From positions 4,304,501 through 4,368,500 of the forward strand of contig NZ_CP149130.1 in assembly GCF_037811135.1 (NCBI RefSeq): 64,000 nucleotides of DNA. The letters run 5' to 3'. This DNA comes from Aeromonas rivipollensis. Its GTDB lineage: Bacteria > Pseudomonadota > Gammaproteobacteria > Enterobacterales > Aeromonadaceae. Under the pieces are notes generated by a model that was given only the letters and a program-made list of their open reading frames with translations, had not been told where the DNA came from and searched no databases. Made by a program: the position numbers and the translations under genes. Shown in pieces: positions 37,523 to 47,283 of the stretch (its first letter is position 1; each line of letters starts with the position of its first letter).

Positions 37523-37540
37523 AATGATGGCGCCATCATT
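37523..37540. promoter_or_regulatory. 18-bp perfect palindrome before LysR gene
   Basis: AATGATGGCGCCATCATT is a perfect palindrome 28-45 bases upstream of the LysR start, partly overlapping the CATTTACCAGTAGTGAATT motif. It is a plausible autoregulatory operator. Confidence 0.5.
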
Positions 37541-37567
37541 TACCAGTAGTGAATTAACGGGGGCAGG

Positions 37568-38461
37568 ATGAACAAGATCACGGCGCTGAACGTCTTTCGC
37601 CGGGTGGTGGAGATGGGCACCTTCAGGGCGGCGGCGGACGACCTGCGCCTCTCCCAGGCGGCGGTCAGCAAGAACATCAACGAGCTGGAAGCCTTTCTCG
37701 GCATCGCCCTCATCAACCGCACCACAAGGCGGCTGAGCGTCACCGAATCGGGCATGGCCTACTACGGCCAGATATGCGCCGTGCTGGACAGCCTGGAGGC
37801 CGCCGACCAGTCCATCATGGCCGCCTCCTTCACCCCCAGGGGCAGACTGAGGATCGGCATGCCCATGTCCTACGGGCTGATCCGCCTCAACCCCCTTGTC
37901 TGCGACTTCCAGCGCCGCTACCCGGAGATCGGCATCGAGGTGATCCTGAGCGACGCCTACATGGATCTGGTGGATCAGGGGCTGGATCTGGTGATCCGGG
38001 GGGCAGGCACCCTGGAGGACTCCACCCTGCGCGCCAAACCCCTGTGCGAGGTGCAACGGGTGCTCTGCGCCGCCCCCGACTACCTGAAGCAGGCGGGCCA
38101 GCCCGCCCATCCTGAGGATCTCAAGGCCCACAACTGCCTGCGCTACAGCCTCTCCTCCTCCCCCAACAAGTGGTTCTTCACCCGAGACGCGGAGAGCCTG
38201 GCGGTGGAGCTGCCCCCCGCCAGCTTCTGCGCCAACAACGGCATCGCCCTGAAACAGGCGGCGGTGCAAGGGCTCGGGGTGATCCTGGTGCCCAAAGAGT
38301 TCGTGTCGAGCGAACTGGCAGACGGCACCCTGGTTAGACTGCTCCCCGACTGGCAACCCGACCCCCACGCCCTGTTCGCCGTCTACCCCTTCCATAAAGA
38401 ACAGTCCCGAAACGTCCGGCTCTTTATCGAATTTATCGTCAAGGCGTTTCAGCTGAGGTGA
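37568..38461 (+). CDS. LysR-family transcriptional regulator
   Basis: A 297-residue LysR protein with the winged helix at about 1-62 (FRAAADDLRLSQAAVSKNINELEAFLG) and the effector domain after residue 88. It is co-directional with the orphan secreted protein 185 bases upstream. The palindrome and the shared motif in its promoter support autoregulation and control of that neighbour. Confidence 0.9.
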   Translation: MNKITALNVFRRVVEMGTFRAAADDLRLSQAAVSKNINELEAFLGIALINRTTRRLSVTESGMAYYGQICAVLDSLEAADQSIMAASFTPRGRLRIGMPMSYGLIRLNPLVCDFQRRYPEIGIEVILSDAYMDLVDQGLDLVIRGAGTLEDSTLRAKPLCEVQRVLCAAPDYLKQAGQPAHPEDLKAHNCLRYSLSSSPNKWFFTRDAESLAVELPPASFCANNGIALKQAAVQGLGVILVPKEFVSSELADGTLVRLLPDWQPDPHALFAVYPFHKEQSRNVRLFIEFIVKAFQLR

Positions 38462-38512
38462 GCCCAACAGGCGGGATCTTGGTTTTTTTTCCTGTCGGAA
38501 CCCGCCTGCATG

Positions 38513-38577
38513 TAGGTTCGATTAGCGAAGCGTAATCGGACGATCGCGTAATCGGACGATCACCTCATCGGTCGATT
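38513..38577. repeat. Palindromic/tandem repeat element
   Basis: The stretch GATTAGCGAAGCGTAATC forms an imperfect hairpin, and a 16-base unit (GTAATCGGACGATC plus two bases) is repeated in tandem at 38532 and 38548, with a degenerate third copy after it. It resembles short dispersed hairpin repeats of gammaproteobacterial genomes and lies between convergent genes. Confidence 0.5.
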
Positions 38578-38583
38578 CCCTGG

Positions 38584-39096
38584 CTACCGTCCGTCGTCCA
38601 GGATGACGCCCCCTGCCTGTGTTGCCGACGTATCCGCAAATAGTCGCCTGCCAAGCTGGCGGATCAGCAGCAGCGGCGCCAGCAGGGTGAGCAGCAGCCA
38701 ATGGGTGTGGGGCAGGATAAAGGTCCGGATGATCTCGTGGGGCAGCCAGGTCGATGCGGTTGCCGTCATAAAGGCGATGTCATAGGTCTGCCACAACCAG
38801 AGCCCGGCAAAGAGCGGCAACAACAGCGGGCGGGGCGTCAGTAAGAACAGCGGCCAGAAGAGAGTGCCCAGAAGGGTACCCAGCTTCAGCATGGGCAGAG
38901 CCAGCTCGGCAAAGGTATTTCCTTGATAGGAGCCGCCCCACACAAGGAATGCATTGTCTGTCAGCGTTGGCCACCAGGAAGCGTACTGGAACAGAGCGAA
39001 CGAGAGGGCAAACAGCAGGCTGGTCAGCAGCGCCAGCGCCGCTTTTCGCAACAACCACAACCCCAGCCGTCGCAGTGTCGACATCCACTTAGACAT
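38584..39096 (-). CDS. Multi-spanning membrane protein of unknown function
   Basis: A 170-residue protein with about four hydrophobic helices: LALLTSLLFALSFALFQ, FWPLFLLTPRPLLLPLFAGL, the region around IAFMTATASTW, and HWLLLTLLAPLLLIRQL. No family is recognised. The ATG at 39096 follows GGGAG. A truncated copy of its C-terminus sits about 4 kb away at 34573-34735. Confidence 0.7.
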   Translation of the reverse strand: MSKWMSTLRRLGLWLLRKAALALLTSLLFALSFALFQYASWWPTLTDNAFLVWGGSYQGNTFAELALPMLKLGTLLGTLFWPLFLLTPRPLLLPLFAGLWLWQTYDIAFMTATASTWLPHEIIRTFILPHTHWLLLTLLAPLLLIRQLGRRLFADTSATQAGGVILDDGR

Positions 39097-39281
39097 TAAT
39101 GACTCCCATCTGGTAACGGGGCAGTATGCCGCGGTTCGCCGCACCGTCCAAGTGCCGCACCATGCCGGTTAATTGTCGGAATATTGAATCCCGTCACACC
39201 GGCGGTGGTTTGAGTAGTTGCCCGGTAACAAAGCCTCATGCGAACCTTTAAACCCCGTTAACCCACTCAAACCAAACCACT

Positions 39282-39719
39282 ATGTTCAGGCAAATATTGA
39301 TGAGTGCTGCCCTGCTGTCGGCGGCGCTGCTTTCCGGTTGTGCTTCCGTACCCATGGCCGATGCCACCGCAGACGCGCAGGCCAAGCAGTTTGTGGCGCC
39401 CAAGGATGCGGCCAACCTCTATATCTATCGCAACGAGACCTTCGGCACAGCCGTTAAAATGCCGGTGCTGGTGGATGGTATGGCGGTCGGTGATACCGTG
39501 GCCCACAGCTATATCCTCAAGCAGGTGACGCCGGGCAGCCACACCATCACCTCCAAGTCGGAGAACGACGCCACCCTGACCCTCAGCACCGAGGCGGGTA
39601 AAAACTACTACGTCTGGCAGGAGGTCAAAATGGGCCTGCTGATGGCCCGCTCCAAGCTGAGCCAGGTCAGTGAAGAGGAAGGCAAGCAAGGGGTGATGGA
39701 GAGCAATCTTGTGAAGTGA
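39282..39719 (+). CDS. DUF2846-type lipoprotein
   Basis: A 145-residue lipoprotein: signal peptide with lipobox LLSGC (C20), then a beta-sandwich domain (AANLYIYRNETFGTAVKMPVLVDGMAVGDTVAHSYILKQVTPGSHTI) that matches DUF2846. The function is unknown. It is the last GC-rich gene before the AT-rich defence island. Confidence 0.8.
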   Translation: MFRQILMSAALLSAALLSGCASVPMADATADAQAKQFVAPKDAANLYIYRNETFGTAVKMPVLVDGMAVGDTVAHSYILKQVTPGSHTITSKSENDATLTLSTEAGKNYYVWQEVKMGLLMARSKLSQVSEEEGKQGVMESNLVK

Positions 39720-39822
39720 ATTTTTAGAATCCGGTAGTTGTCATTACTTGAAAACGCTTCATGTGAGCCCGAATAAACGGTAGACTCATTTAAATTTAAC
39801 AATAATATCAATAGCTAGATGT
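39720..39822. promoter_or_regulatory. Left edge of AT-rich island and putative promoter
   Basis: Composition changes here from GC-rich to strongly AT-rich. A TTGAAA-N17-GAATAA arrangement and the AT-rich run near 39790-39815 could be promoter elements for the three-gene island. I find no tRNA, integrase or obvious direct repeat. Confidence 0.4.
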
Positions 39823-41070
39823 ATGACAGAGATTATCAATAGAGAGGCTGCAAGTACTTCAGGGAAAGGGTTACTATTCCAAAAGTACAGAGCTGTTTTC
39901 AGATTGTTAGATAGTATTTCTAAAACTACAGAGCAAATTTATTGTGCTACTGAGTTTATCGAGGATTCTTTGGTAATTCATGAAGAGGCTAATTCTGCGT
40001 ACAGCCTTGAGGAAAACAAGCATTATTCATCATCTTTAAGCTTTAATAGCTCTGCTATAAAAAATACGCTTGTCGCCTTTTGTGACCAATACTTTCATTT
40101 GTTAGAGGATAGTCAGTCATTAAATTTCTCGATGTATTGTTCTGCAAAATTAGCTGATGAAAGCATTGATAATAAACTAATAGTATCATTAGATCCTAAT
40201 TACCTACCAACATCACAATGTAAAACATCATTTTCTATCCTCAAAAAATTATCATCAGATTTAGAATTATCAGAAACGGAAATATTAATTGCTAGAGCTC
40301 TTTTTGAAGAGGAGTATGTAAAGCAATATACATTTATAGATGGAGATGGTAGCAAAGTTATAGGTGGAAAAAGCACAAAGGTTAAATCTTGGTCAAATGA
40401 CGAGTTTTATAATTTCATAAAGTCAATAAATTTTGATTTCGAGGTGACGTCAATTTCAGGCTATGAAGATTTGGTTCTAGAGAAAATTCGTGAGGCTAGA
40501 TTTTTCAGTTATAAGCATGATGGCCTAGAAAGTTTCATCTTATCAGGGTTGGTGAACCTTTTTGATAAAAGGCAAATGAATGAGCACAAGTTGTCTAGAT
40601 TCGTAAATACATCTGATGTTGAACTGGTGTTTACAAAAATTGCTACTAGTCAGAATGAGCTGAAACCTATAGATCCTACGTTTGAAATGTTCTCAGAAAT
40701 TGAAATGGAATCATCTAGAAATCTTGAGGATAAATATTGTTCTGTACTGGATAGTGTACCGCCAAAATACATTTCAAGATTAAATAGGCGTGCTAGTTCA
40801 TCTAGGAAGAATGAAGATCTTTTTGGGAAGGGTTATGCAGCTTTAAGATTTCGCATATATGATTTTTGCGAAGAGTACATGGATTCTAAAATTGAAAAAA
40901 GAAAGCATAGTCGAGATGAGCTTGATGCACACTTGGACTCAATGACAGAGCTGTGCATCACTAAGTTAAACTCACTTAAATGTACCTATGATATTAAAAT
41001 GATTGATCGAGATAATATACAAGGTGTGATATTATCATTAATAGATGACTGTTATTTGGCTTATGATTGA
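39823..41070 (+). CDS. Lamassu/ABC-3C effector, DUF4297 (Cap4)-like nuclease
   Basis: A 415-residue protein, the first of three overlapping AT-rich genes. The N-terminus (KGLLFQKYRAVFRLLDSI ... ATEFIEDSLVI ... YSLEENKHYSSSLSFNSSAIKNTL) follows the DUF4297/Cap4 restriction-endonuclease pattern. Candidate catalytic residues are E44, D48, E64 and K66 (the ExK motif in EENKHY). The helical C-terminal part (about 150-415) matches no domain I know and would correspond to the region joining the effector to its partners in LmuA/DdmA proteins. The predicted activity is DNA cleavage on infection or plasmid entry. Function is inferred from architecture; similarity to characterised members is remote. Confidence 0.7.
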   Translation: MTEIINREAASTSGKGLLFQKYRAVFRLLDSISKTTEQIYCATEFIEDSLVIHEEANSAYSLEENKHYSSSLSFNSSAIKNTLVAFCDQYFHLLEDSQSLNFSMYCSAKLADESIDNKLIVSLDPNYLPTSQCKTSFSILKKLSSDLELSETEILIARALFEEEYVKQYTFIDGDGSKVIGGKSTKVKSWSNDEFYNFIKSINFDFEVTSISGYEDLVLEKIREARFFSYKHDGLESFILSGLVNLFDKRQMNEHKLSRFVNTSDVELVFTKIATSQNELKPIDPTFEMFSEIEMESSRNLEDKYCSVLDSVPPKYISRLNRRASSSRKNEDLFGKGYAALRFRIYDFCEEYMDSKIEKRKHSRDELDAHLDSMTELCITKLNSLKCTYDIKMIDRDNIQGVILSLIDDCYLAYD

Positions 41071-41605
41071 TATAGCTATGGATGATAAAAATAAAAGGCG
41101 TGTTAGCTTCATATCTGGTGAGGATTTTTATTATATTACGTACTTGTCTTTGTTGACTATATATCAGTTGGCTCCAAGAGGTAGTGGTGTTTTCAAGGAT
41201 CATAGGAAAATATCATTCATTGCCCAGATTATATCTAAGAATACGATAATAAATACACTCATGAGGTATAAAAATACAGAGATCGTTAATGTCGACGACA
41301 AGGATTTTATTTTTTCATGTTTTAACAAGGGTTTTTTACATCAAAGGGATACATTAAAAATATTGCGTTCGCTGGAGAAAAAAGGCGTAATTTCTTTAAT
41401 GAGAACGGCTCAGCCAGAAGTGTTTGATGTATTTATAGACATTAAAAAAAACAAAGCTTTCTTTGAGTCACTATTCCCTGTTAACTTGTTTGACAATGAA
41501 ATAAGTAATTTGTTTAAGTTTAAAGAGTTGAATCCGACAGTTAATCGTACTGGGTTGGATAGATTCATTGGAATGGTTTTTAAAAATTGTGGCGTTGAAT
41601 TATGA
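41063..41605 (+). CDS. Lamassu/ABC-3C middle component (LmuC/DdmB-like)
   Basis: A protein of about 180 residues lying between nuclease and ATPase genes. The ATG at 41063 overlaps the stop of the preceding gene; ATGs at 41045 and 41078 are alternatives and none has a good ribosome site. It has a helical first half (EDFYYITYLSLLTIYQLAP) and a winged-helix-like segment (DTLKILRSLEKKGVISLM). Its stop overlaps the ATPase start (ATGA). Small middle components in this position are standard in ABC-three-component and Lamassu systems and join effector to SMC-like ATPase. Assigned by position and size rather than clear sequence similarity. Confidence 0.6.
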   Translation: MIDIAMDDKNKRRVSFISGEDFYYITYLSLLTIYQLAPRGSGVFKDHRKISFIAQIISKNTIINTLMRYKNTEIVNVDDKDFIFSCFNKGFLHQRDTLKILRSLEKKGVISLMRTAQPEVFDVFIDIKKNKAFFESLFPVNLFDNEISNLFKFKELNPTVNRTGLDRFIGMVFKNCGVEL

Positions 41606-43548
41606 GCACCTTGAAAATACATCGACTTAACTATTACGGAGATAAATATTACTTCGAGTCTCCTATAATGGATGATGAAAATATCTTTATATTGGAGGCA
41701 CCTAATGGGTGCGGTAAAACTACATTCTTCAATCTTCTGTATTTTGGCTTAGGTGGTAAAGTTTCTATATTCAACAAAGGAAGTTCAGAAACTCATTCTG
41801 AGATAGTGAATGACAGTAATAATTATGTAGAGTTGATTATTAAAATTGAAGGTGTTGCCTATACTCTCATAAGAAAAATGAATGAAAACATAATATCAGT
41901 AATAAGTGATAGTCGAGATATATACATATCCGGTGAGAATTACGGAAAAGCCACCTCATTTAAAATAAATAGAAATACAAGTGCTGATATTATTTTTTCA
42001 GATTGGATATTAGATGAGCTAAACATTCCTTCTATCGAACTGTATAACGCAGGGCATCAGTTTAAGCTTGGTTTTACTGATATCATGAGACTGGTATATC
42101 ATAACCAAGGTTCCGATATTAAGGAAATATATAAGCCGGCAGATGATGCCAATTATATATCAGACTCTAAATATCTTAGAAAAGCTATATTTGAAATATT
42201 GGTTGGCAAAGCTATGATGAGCCTTTATAAGGCTCAGGGGTCAATGAAAAGAAAGCAATCTGACTATGAAGCCGCATCCGCTATATTTAGAGAGTTCCAG
42301 TTAATAGTTAATGAGTTGATTAGTCAGCTTGGTTTGAAAGAGATAATGAATGATGTTTTCCTTAAAAAGGAAATAAATATATTGGAAGAGAGGATCGTAT
42401 ATAACCAAGAGCGAAAAAACAAATTACTTAGAGATAAAGTTAGTTCTGTAGATAACACAGCAGTCATTGATGATAACAAAAGACGAGTAATCTCTCTAGA
42501 GAAAAGAGTTAGTTTTTTGAGCCAACAGTTAGACTTTTTGTTGAATAAAAAGCAAACTCTAAATAGTGTTTTATTAAGTATTTATGATGATGTTTCAAGA
42601 ATTCAAAAAATAATTCATACTCATCAGCAGTTAGAGCTATTTACTCCCGATACATGTCCATATTGTCTAAAAACAGTCGAACGGCCTACTAATAAGTGTG
42701 TTTGTGGTAGTCATGTTGAGGAGGATGAATATCGAAGATATTTCTACAATCCCAACGAGTACCTGTCTTTACTGAAGAGTAAAATAAAAAGTTCTGAGAC
42801 AGTTAAGTCATCTATAGCCGATATGGGTGAAGATATTTTTAGGGTTGAAGGGCTGCTGAATGCACAAAAAGATAAATTGAATTCGGTGTATGCTGAGCTC
42901 GGCTCATTATTGGAAAACATTGATATAATTACATCTTATTCATCCATAGAGAATATAGATCAAGAGATCTTTAATGATAAAGATAAATTAAATGTCCTTT
43001 TACAGGCAAACAAACTAGAAGAGCGGCTCAAGACCTATGAGCAACGTAAAGAGTCCGTTGGGCTTGAACTTAAAAGAGCTAAAGCGGTAGTAGAGAAATT
43101 AGAGGCTGATGCAAAACTTGAGCTTTTGAATCAGATTACGTCATTCAGTAAAAAATATAACTCACTCATGACTCATAGCCTCAGTGATTGTAGAAAGGCA
43201 ATTATTAGTGATGATAATTACATGCCAGTTATCAATGATGGGAGTTATAAAGAAGCTAGTGCTGGCGTTCATCGTAGATTACTCTACTTTGTGACTCTTC
43301 TAGCTCTTTCATTAAATGAGGAAATCCCATTTCCTAGATTGCTGTTGATAGATACGCCAGAGAATATTGGTATTGATAAAGACCAACTGGACATTCTTTT
43401 GGAAACTCTAATAAGTCTCGAAAATAGACTTAACAAGGATTATCAAATTATTCTTTCCACTGGTGTAGGAAAATATCCTAAAACAATGGACAAATATGTA
43501 AGAATGAGGCTGAGTAAGTCAAATATGCTCTTAATAAAGAGAGGTTAG
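41602..43548 (+). CDS. Rad50/SMC-like ABC ATPase (LmuB/DdmC-like)
   Basis: A 648-residue ATPase. Walker A is APNGCGKTT (33-41). Long coiled coils span about 205-345 and 375-510 around a zinc ribbon C352-P-Y-C355...C366-V-C368. A degenerate signature (ASAGVHRRL) precedes Walker B LLLIDTPE (580-587) and a C-terminal H-loop-like region in which the usual histidine is not evident. In Lamassu/DdmABC the SMC-like subunit senses foreign DNA structures and controls the nuclease. It overlaps the middle component by four bases. Codon use is AT-rich, unlike all neighbours. Confidence 0.85.
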   Translation: MSTLKIHRLNYYGDKYYFESPIMDDENIFILEAPNGCGKTTFFNLLYFGLGGKVSIFNKGSSETHSEIVNDSNNYVELIIKIEGVAYTLIRKMNENIISVISDSRDIYISGENYGKATSFKINRNTSADIIFSDWILDELNIPSIELYNAGHQFKLGFTDIMRLVYHNQGSDIKEIYKPADDANYISDSKYLRKAIFEILVGKAMMSLYKAQGSMKRKQSDYEAASAIFREFQLIVNELISQLGLKEIMNDVFLKKEINILEERIVYNQERKNKLLRDKVSSVDNTAVIDDNKRRVISLEKRVSFLSQQLDFLLNKKQTLNSVLLSIYDDVSRIQKIIHTHQQLELFTPDTCPYCLKTVERPTNKCVCGSHVEEDEYRRYFYNPNEYLSLLKSKIKSSETVKSSIADMGEDIFRVEGLLNAQKDKLNSVYAELGSLLENIDIITSYSSIENIDQEIFNDKDKLNVLLQANKLEERLKTYEQRKESVGLELKRAKAVVEKLEADAKLELLNQITSFSKKYNSLMTHSLSDCRKAIISDDNYMPVINDGSYKEASAGVHRRLLYFVTLLALSLNEEIPFPRLLLIDTPENIGIDKDQLDILLETLISLENRLNKDYQIILSTGVGKYPKTMDKYVRMRLSKSNMLLIKRG

Positions 43549-43570
43549 ATTTGGCTTTAAGTCAGTGAGG

Positions 43571-43596
43571 AACCCCCCTCTCAAAGGAGAGGGGTT
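43571..43596. terminator. Hairpin between island and uvrD
   Basis: CCCCTCTC-AAAG-GAGAGGGG, an eight-base-pair stem, between the convergent ATPase and uvrD genes. The T-run is poor on both sides. Confidence 0.5.
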
Positions 43597-43606
43597 ATGA
43601 AAAAAG

Positions 43607-45778
<2,172 letters not shown>

Positions 45779-45927
45779 CACCACTCCTGTTTATTTATAC
45801 AGGCGGCGATTATACGGCCTGAGCGGCCAGAGACCAAGTCGAGGTGCGGCGCCCGTGCCCCCCTGCCGACAGAAGCGGCCTGGCGGCCTGATCTGGTGCC
45901 GATAGAAACCACTTTTTTCATCGCCTC

Positions 45928-45943
45928 AGGAAAACGCTTGCGC
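45928..45943. promoter_or_regulatory. PurR-like box, distal
   Basis: AGGAAAACGCTTGCGC matches about 12 of 16 positions of the PurR consensus ACGCAAACGTTTGCGT. It lies in the region shared by uvrD and the nucleoside transporter. Confidence 0.4.
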
Positions 45944-46063
45944 ATAACTTCATGAATACAATAGCAAATGTCGTTTGACGCCTATTAATCGCAGCATTTA
46001 ACTCTGCAAACAAACCTAAAAACAAACACTTATAAAGCAATTTGCTTATATTTCAAACCGTTA

Positions 46064-46079
46064 ACGCAAACGTTTTTCC
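46064..46079. promoter_or_regulatory. PurR box before BMP nucleoside transporter
   Basis: ACGCAAACGTTTTTCC is a strong match to the PurR operator (ACGCAAACGTTTTCGT type), about 110 bases before the substrate-binding-protein start. It suggests repression by PurR when hypoxanthine or guanine is plentiful. Confidence 0.7.
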
Positions 46080-46102
46080 TCTATGATCCCCTTGACCCAC
46101 AG

Positions 46103-46153
46103 GCTGGCTCACTTACAGTTAGCCAGCGTGCTTTATGACCTGCCAAGACAGGT
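46103..46153 (+). other. Leader hairpins upstream of BMP gene
   Basis: Two stem-loops lie in the leader: GCTGGCT (46103-46109) with AGCCAGC (46121-46127), and ACCTG (46138-46142) with CAGGT (46149-46153). They may influence mRNA stability. I do not recognise a known riboswitch fold. Confidence 0.35.
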
Positions 46154-46187
46154 TGTGGACCCTCACATAACAATCAAGGATACGATC

Positions 46188-47186
46188 GTGACTAAAGTGC
46201 TCAAGCTGGCCACCGTGGCCGCCCTCACCCTCGCTGCCCTTTCTGCCCAGGCAGCCTCCGAGCCCGCCGTCATCTATGACACCGCAGGCAAATTCGACAA
46301 GTCCTTCAACGAAGCCGTGTTCCGCAACGGCGTCGAAGTCTACAACAAGGACAAAGGCGTCAAGGTCAAGGAGTTCGAGCCCCAGAACGAAGCCCAGCGC
46401 GAGCAGGGCCTGCGTCGTCTGGCCAGCCGTGGCAACGGCCCCATCGTCGCCGTCGGCTTCAACATGGGCTCTGCGGTAGAGAAGGTGGCCACCGAGTTCC
46501 CGAACACCCAGTTCACCATCATCGACATGGTGGTCGACAAGCCGAACGTCCAGTCCCTCATCTTCAAGGAGCATGAAGGTTCCTTCCTGGTGGGTGCCCT
46601 GGCGGCCATCGCCTCCAAGACCGGCAAGGTCGGCTTCGTGGGCGGCATGGACATCCCGCTGATCCGCAAGTTCCAGTGCGGCTATGAGCAGGGCGCCAAG
46701 TACATCAATCCGAAGATCGACGTCTATCAGAACATGACCGGCTCCACCCCGGCCGCCTTCGCCGACCCGGCCAAGGGTGCGGAACTGGCCAAGTCCCAGT
46801 TCGCCAAGGGCGCCGACGTTGTCTATGCCGCCGCCGGCGGTACCGGCATCGGTGTCTACCAGGCTGCCAAGGACGAAGGCAAGTTCGCCATCGGCGTGGA
46901 TTCCAACCAGAACCACCTGCAGCCGGGCACCATGCTGACCTCCATGGTCAAGTCGGTCGGTCTGGCCGCGTACAAGAGCTGGGATGATGCCGCCAAGGGC
47001 AGCTGGAAGCCGGGTATCCAGTCCCTGGGTCTGGCCGAAGGCGGTGTTGACTGGGCGCTGGACGAAAACAACGCCAAGCTGATCACCCCGGAGATGAAAG
47101 CCAAGGTCGAAAGCATCAAGGCCGACATCATCGCCGGCAAGATCAAGGTGCACGACTACATGAGCGACAACTCCTGCAAGTACTGA
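46188..47186 (+). CDS. BMP-family nucleoside-binding protein
   Basis: A 332-residue periplasmic substrate-binding protein of the BMP/PnrA family, which binds purine nucleosides. The signal peptide is residues 1-22 (MTKVLKLATVAALTLAALSAQA); it has no lipobox, unlike many Gram-positive members. Family motifs include DTAGKFDKSFNEAVFRNG and GKVGFVGGMDIPLIRKF. The GTG at 46188 follows AAGGA; the longer frame from 46083 adds non-signal residues. A PurR box lies upstream, and a terminator after it probably raises its level over the membrane parts. Confidence 0.92.
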   Translation: MTKVLKLATVAALTLAALSAQAASEPAVIYDTAGKFDKSFNEAVFRNGVEVYNKDKGVKVKEFEPQNEAQREQGLRRLASRGNGPIVAVGFNMGSAVEKVATEFPNTQFTIIDMVVDKPNVQSLIFKEHEGSFLVGALAAIASKTGKVGFVGGMDIPLIRKFQCGYEQGAKYINPKIDVYQNMTGSTPAAFADPAKGAELAKSQFAKGADVVYAAAGGTGIGVYQAAKDEGKFAIGVDSNQNHLQPGTMLTSMVKSVGLAAYKSWDDAAKGSWKPGIQSLGLAEGGVDWALDENNAKLITPEMKAKVESIKADIIAGKIKVHDYMSDNSCKY

Positions 47187-47226
47187 TACTGCAAGTACCG
47201 AGTCTCTGCTACGACTCTCAATCCAG

Positions 47227-47250
47227 ACCGGCCCGCACGGGCCGGTTTTT
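47227..47250 (+). terminator. Intraoperonic terminator/attenuator
   Basis: ACCGGCCCG-CAC-GGGCCGGT followed by TTTT. It lies between the binding-protein and ATPase genes and probably allows partial read-through. Confidence 0.85.
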
Positions 47251-47283
47251 AGTCTCTACTTCATGACCCGCAAGGACTGCATC

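Noticed and set aside
39720-43606. Attachment-site direct repeats flanking the defence island
   Set aside because: I compared the two edges by eye and found no convincing repeat; there is also no integrase or tRNA.
46081-46187. Riboswitch in the leader of the nucleoside-binding protein gene
   Set aside because: Two simple hairpins are present but none of the conserved cores of purine, preQ1 or other known riboswitches could be recognised.
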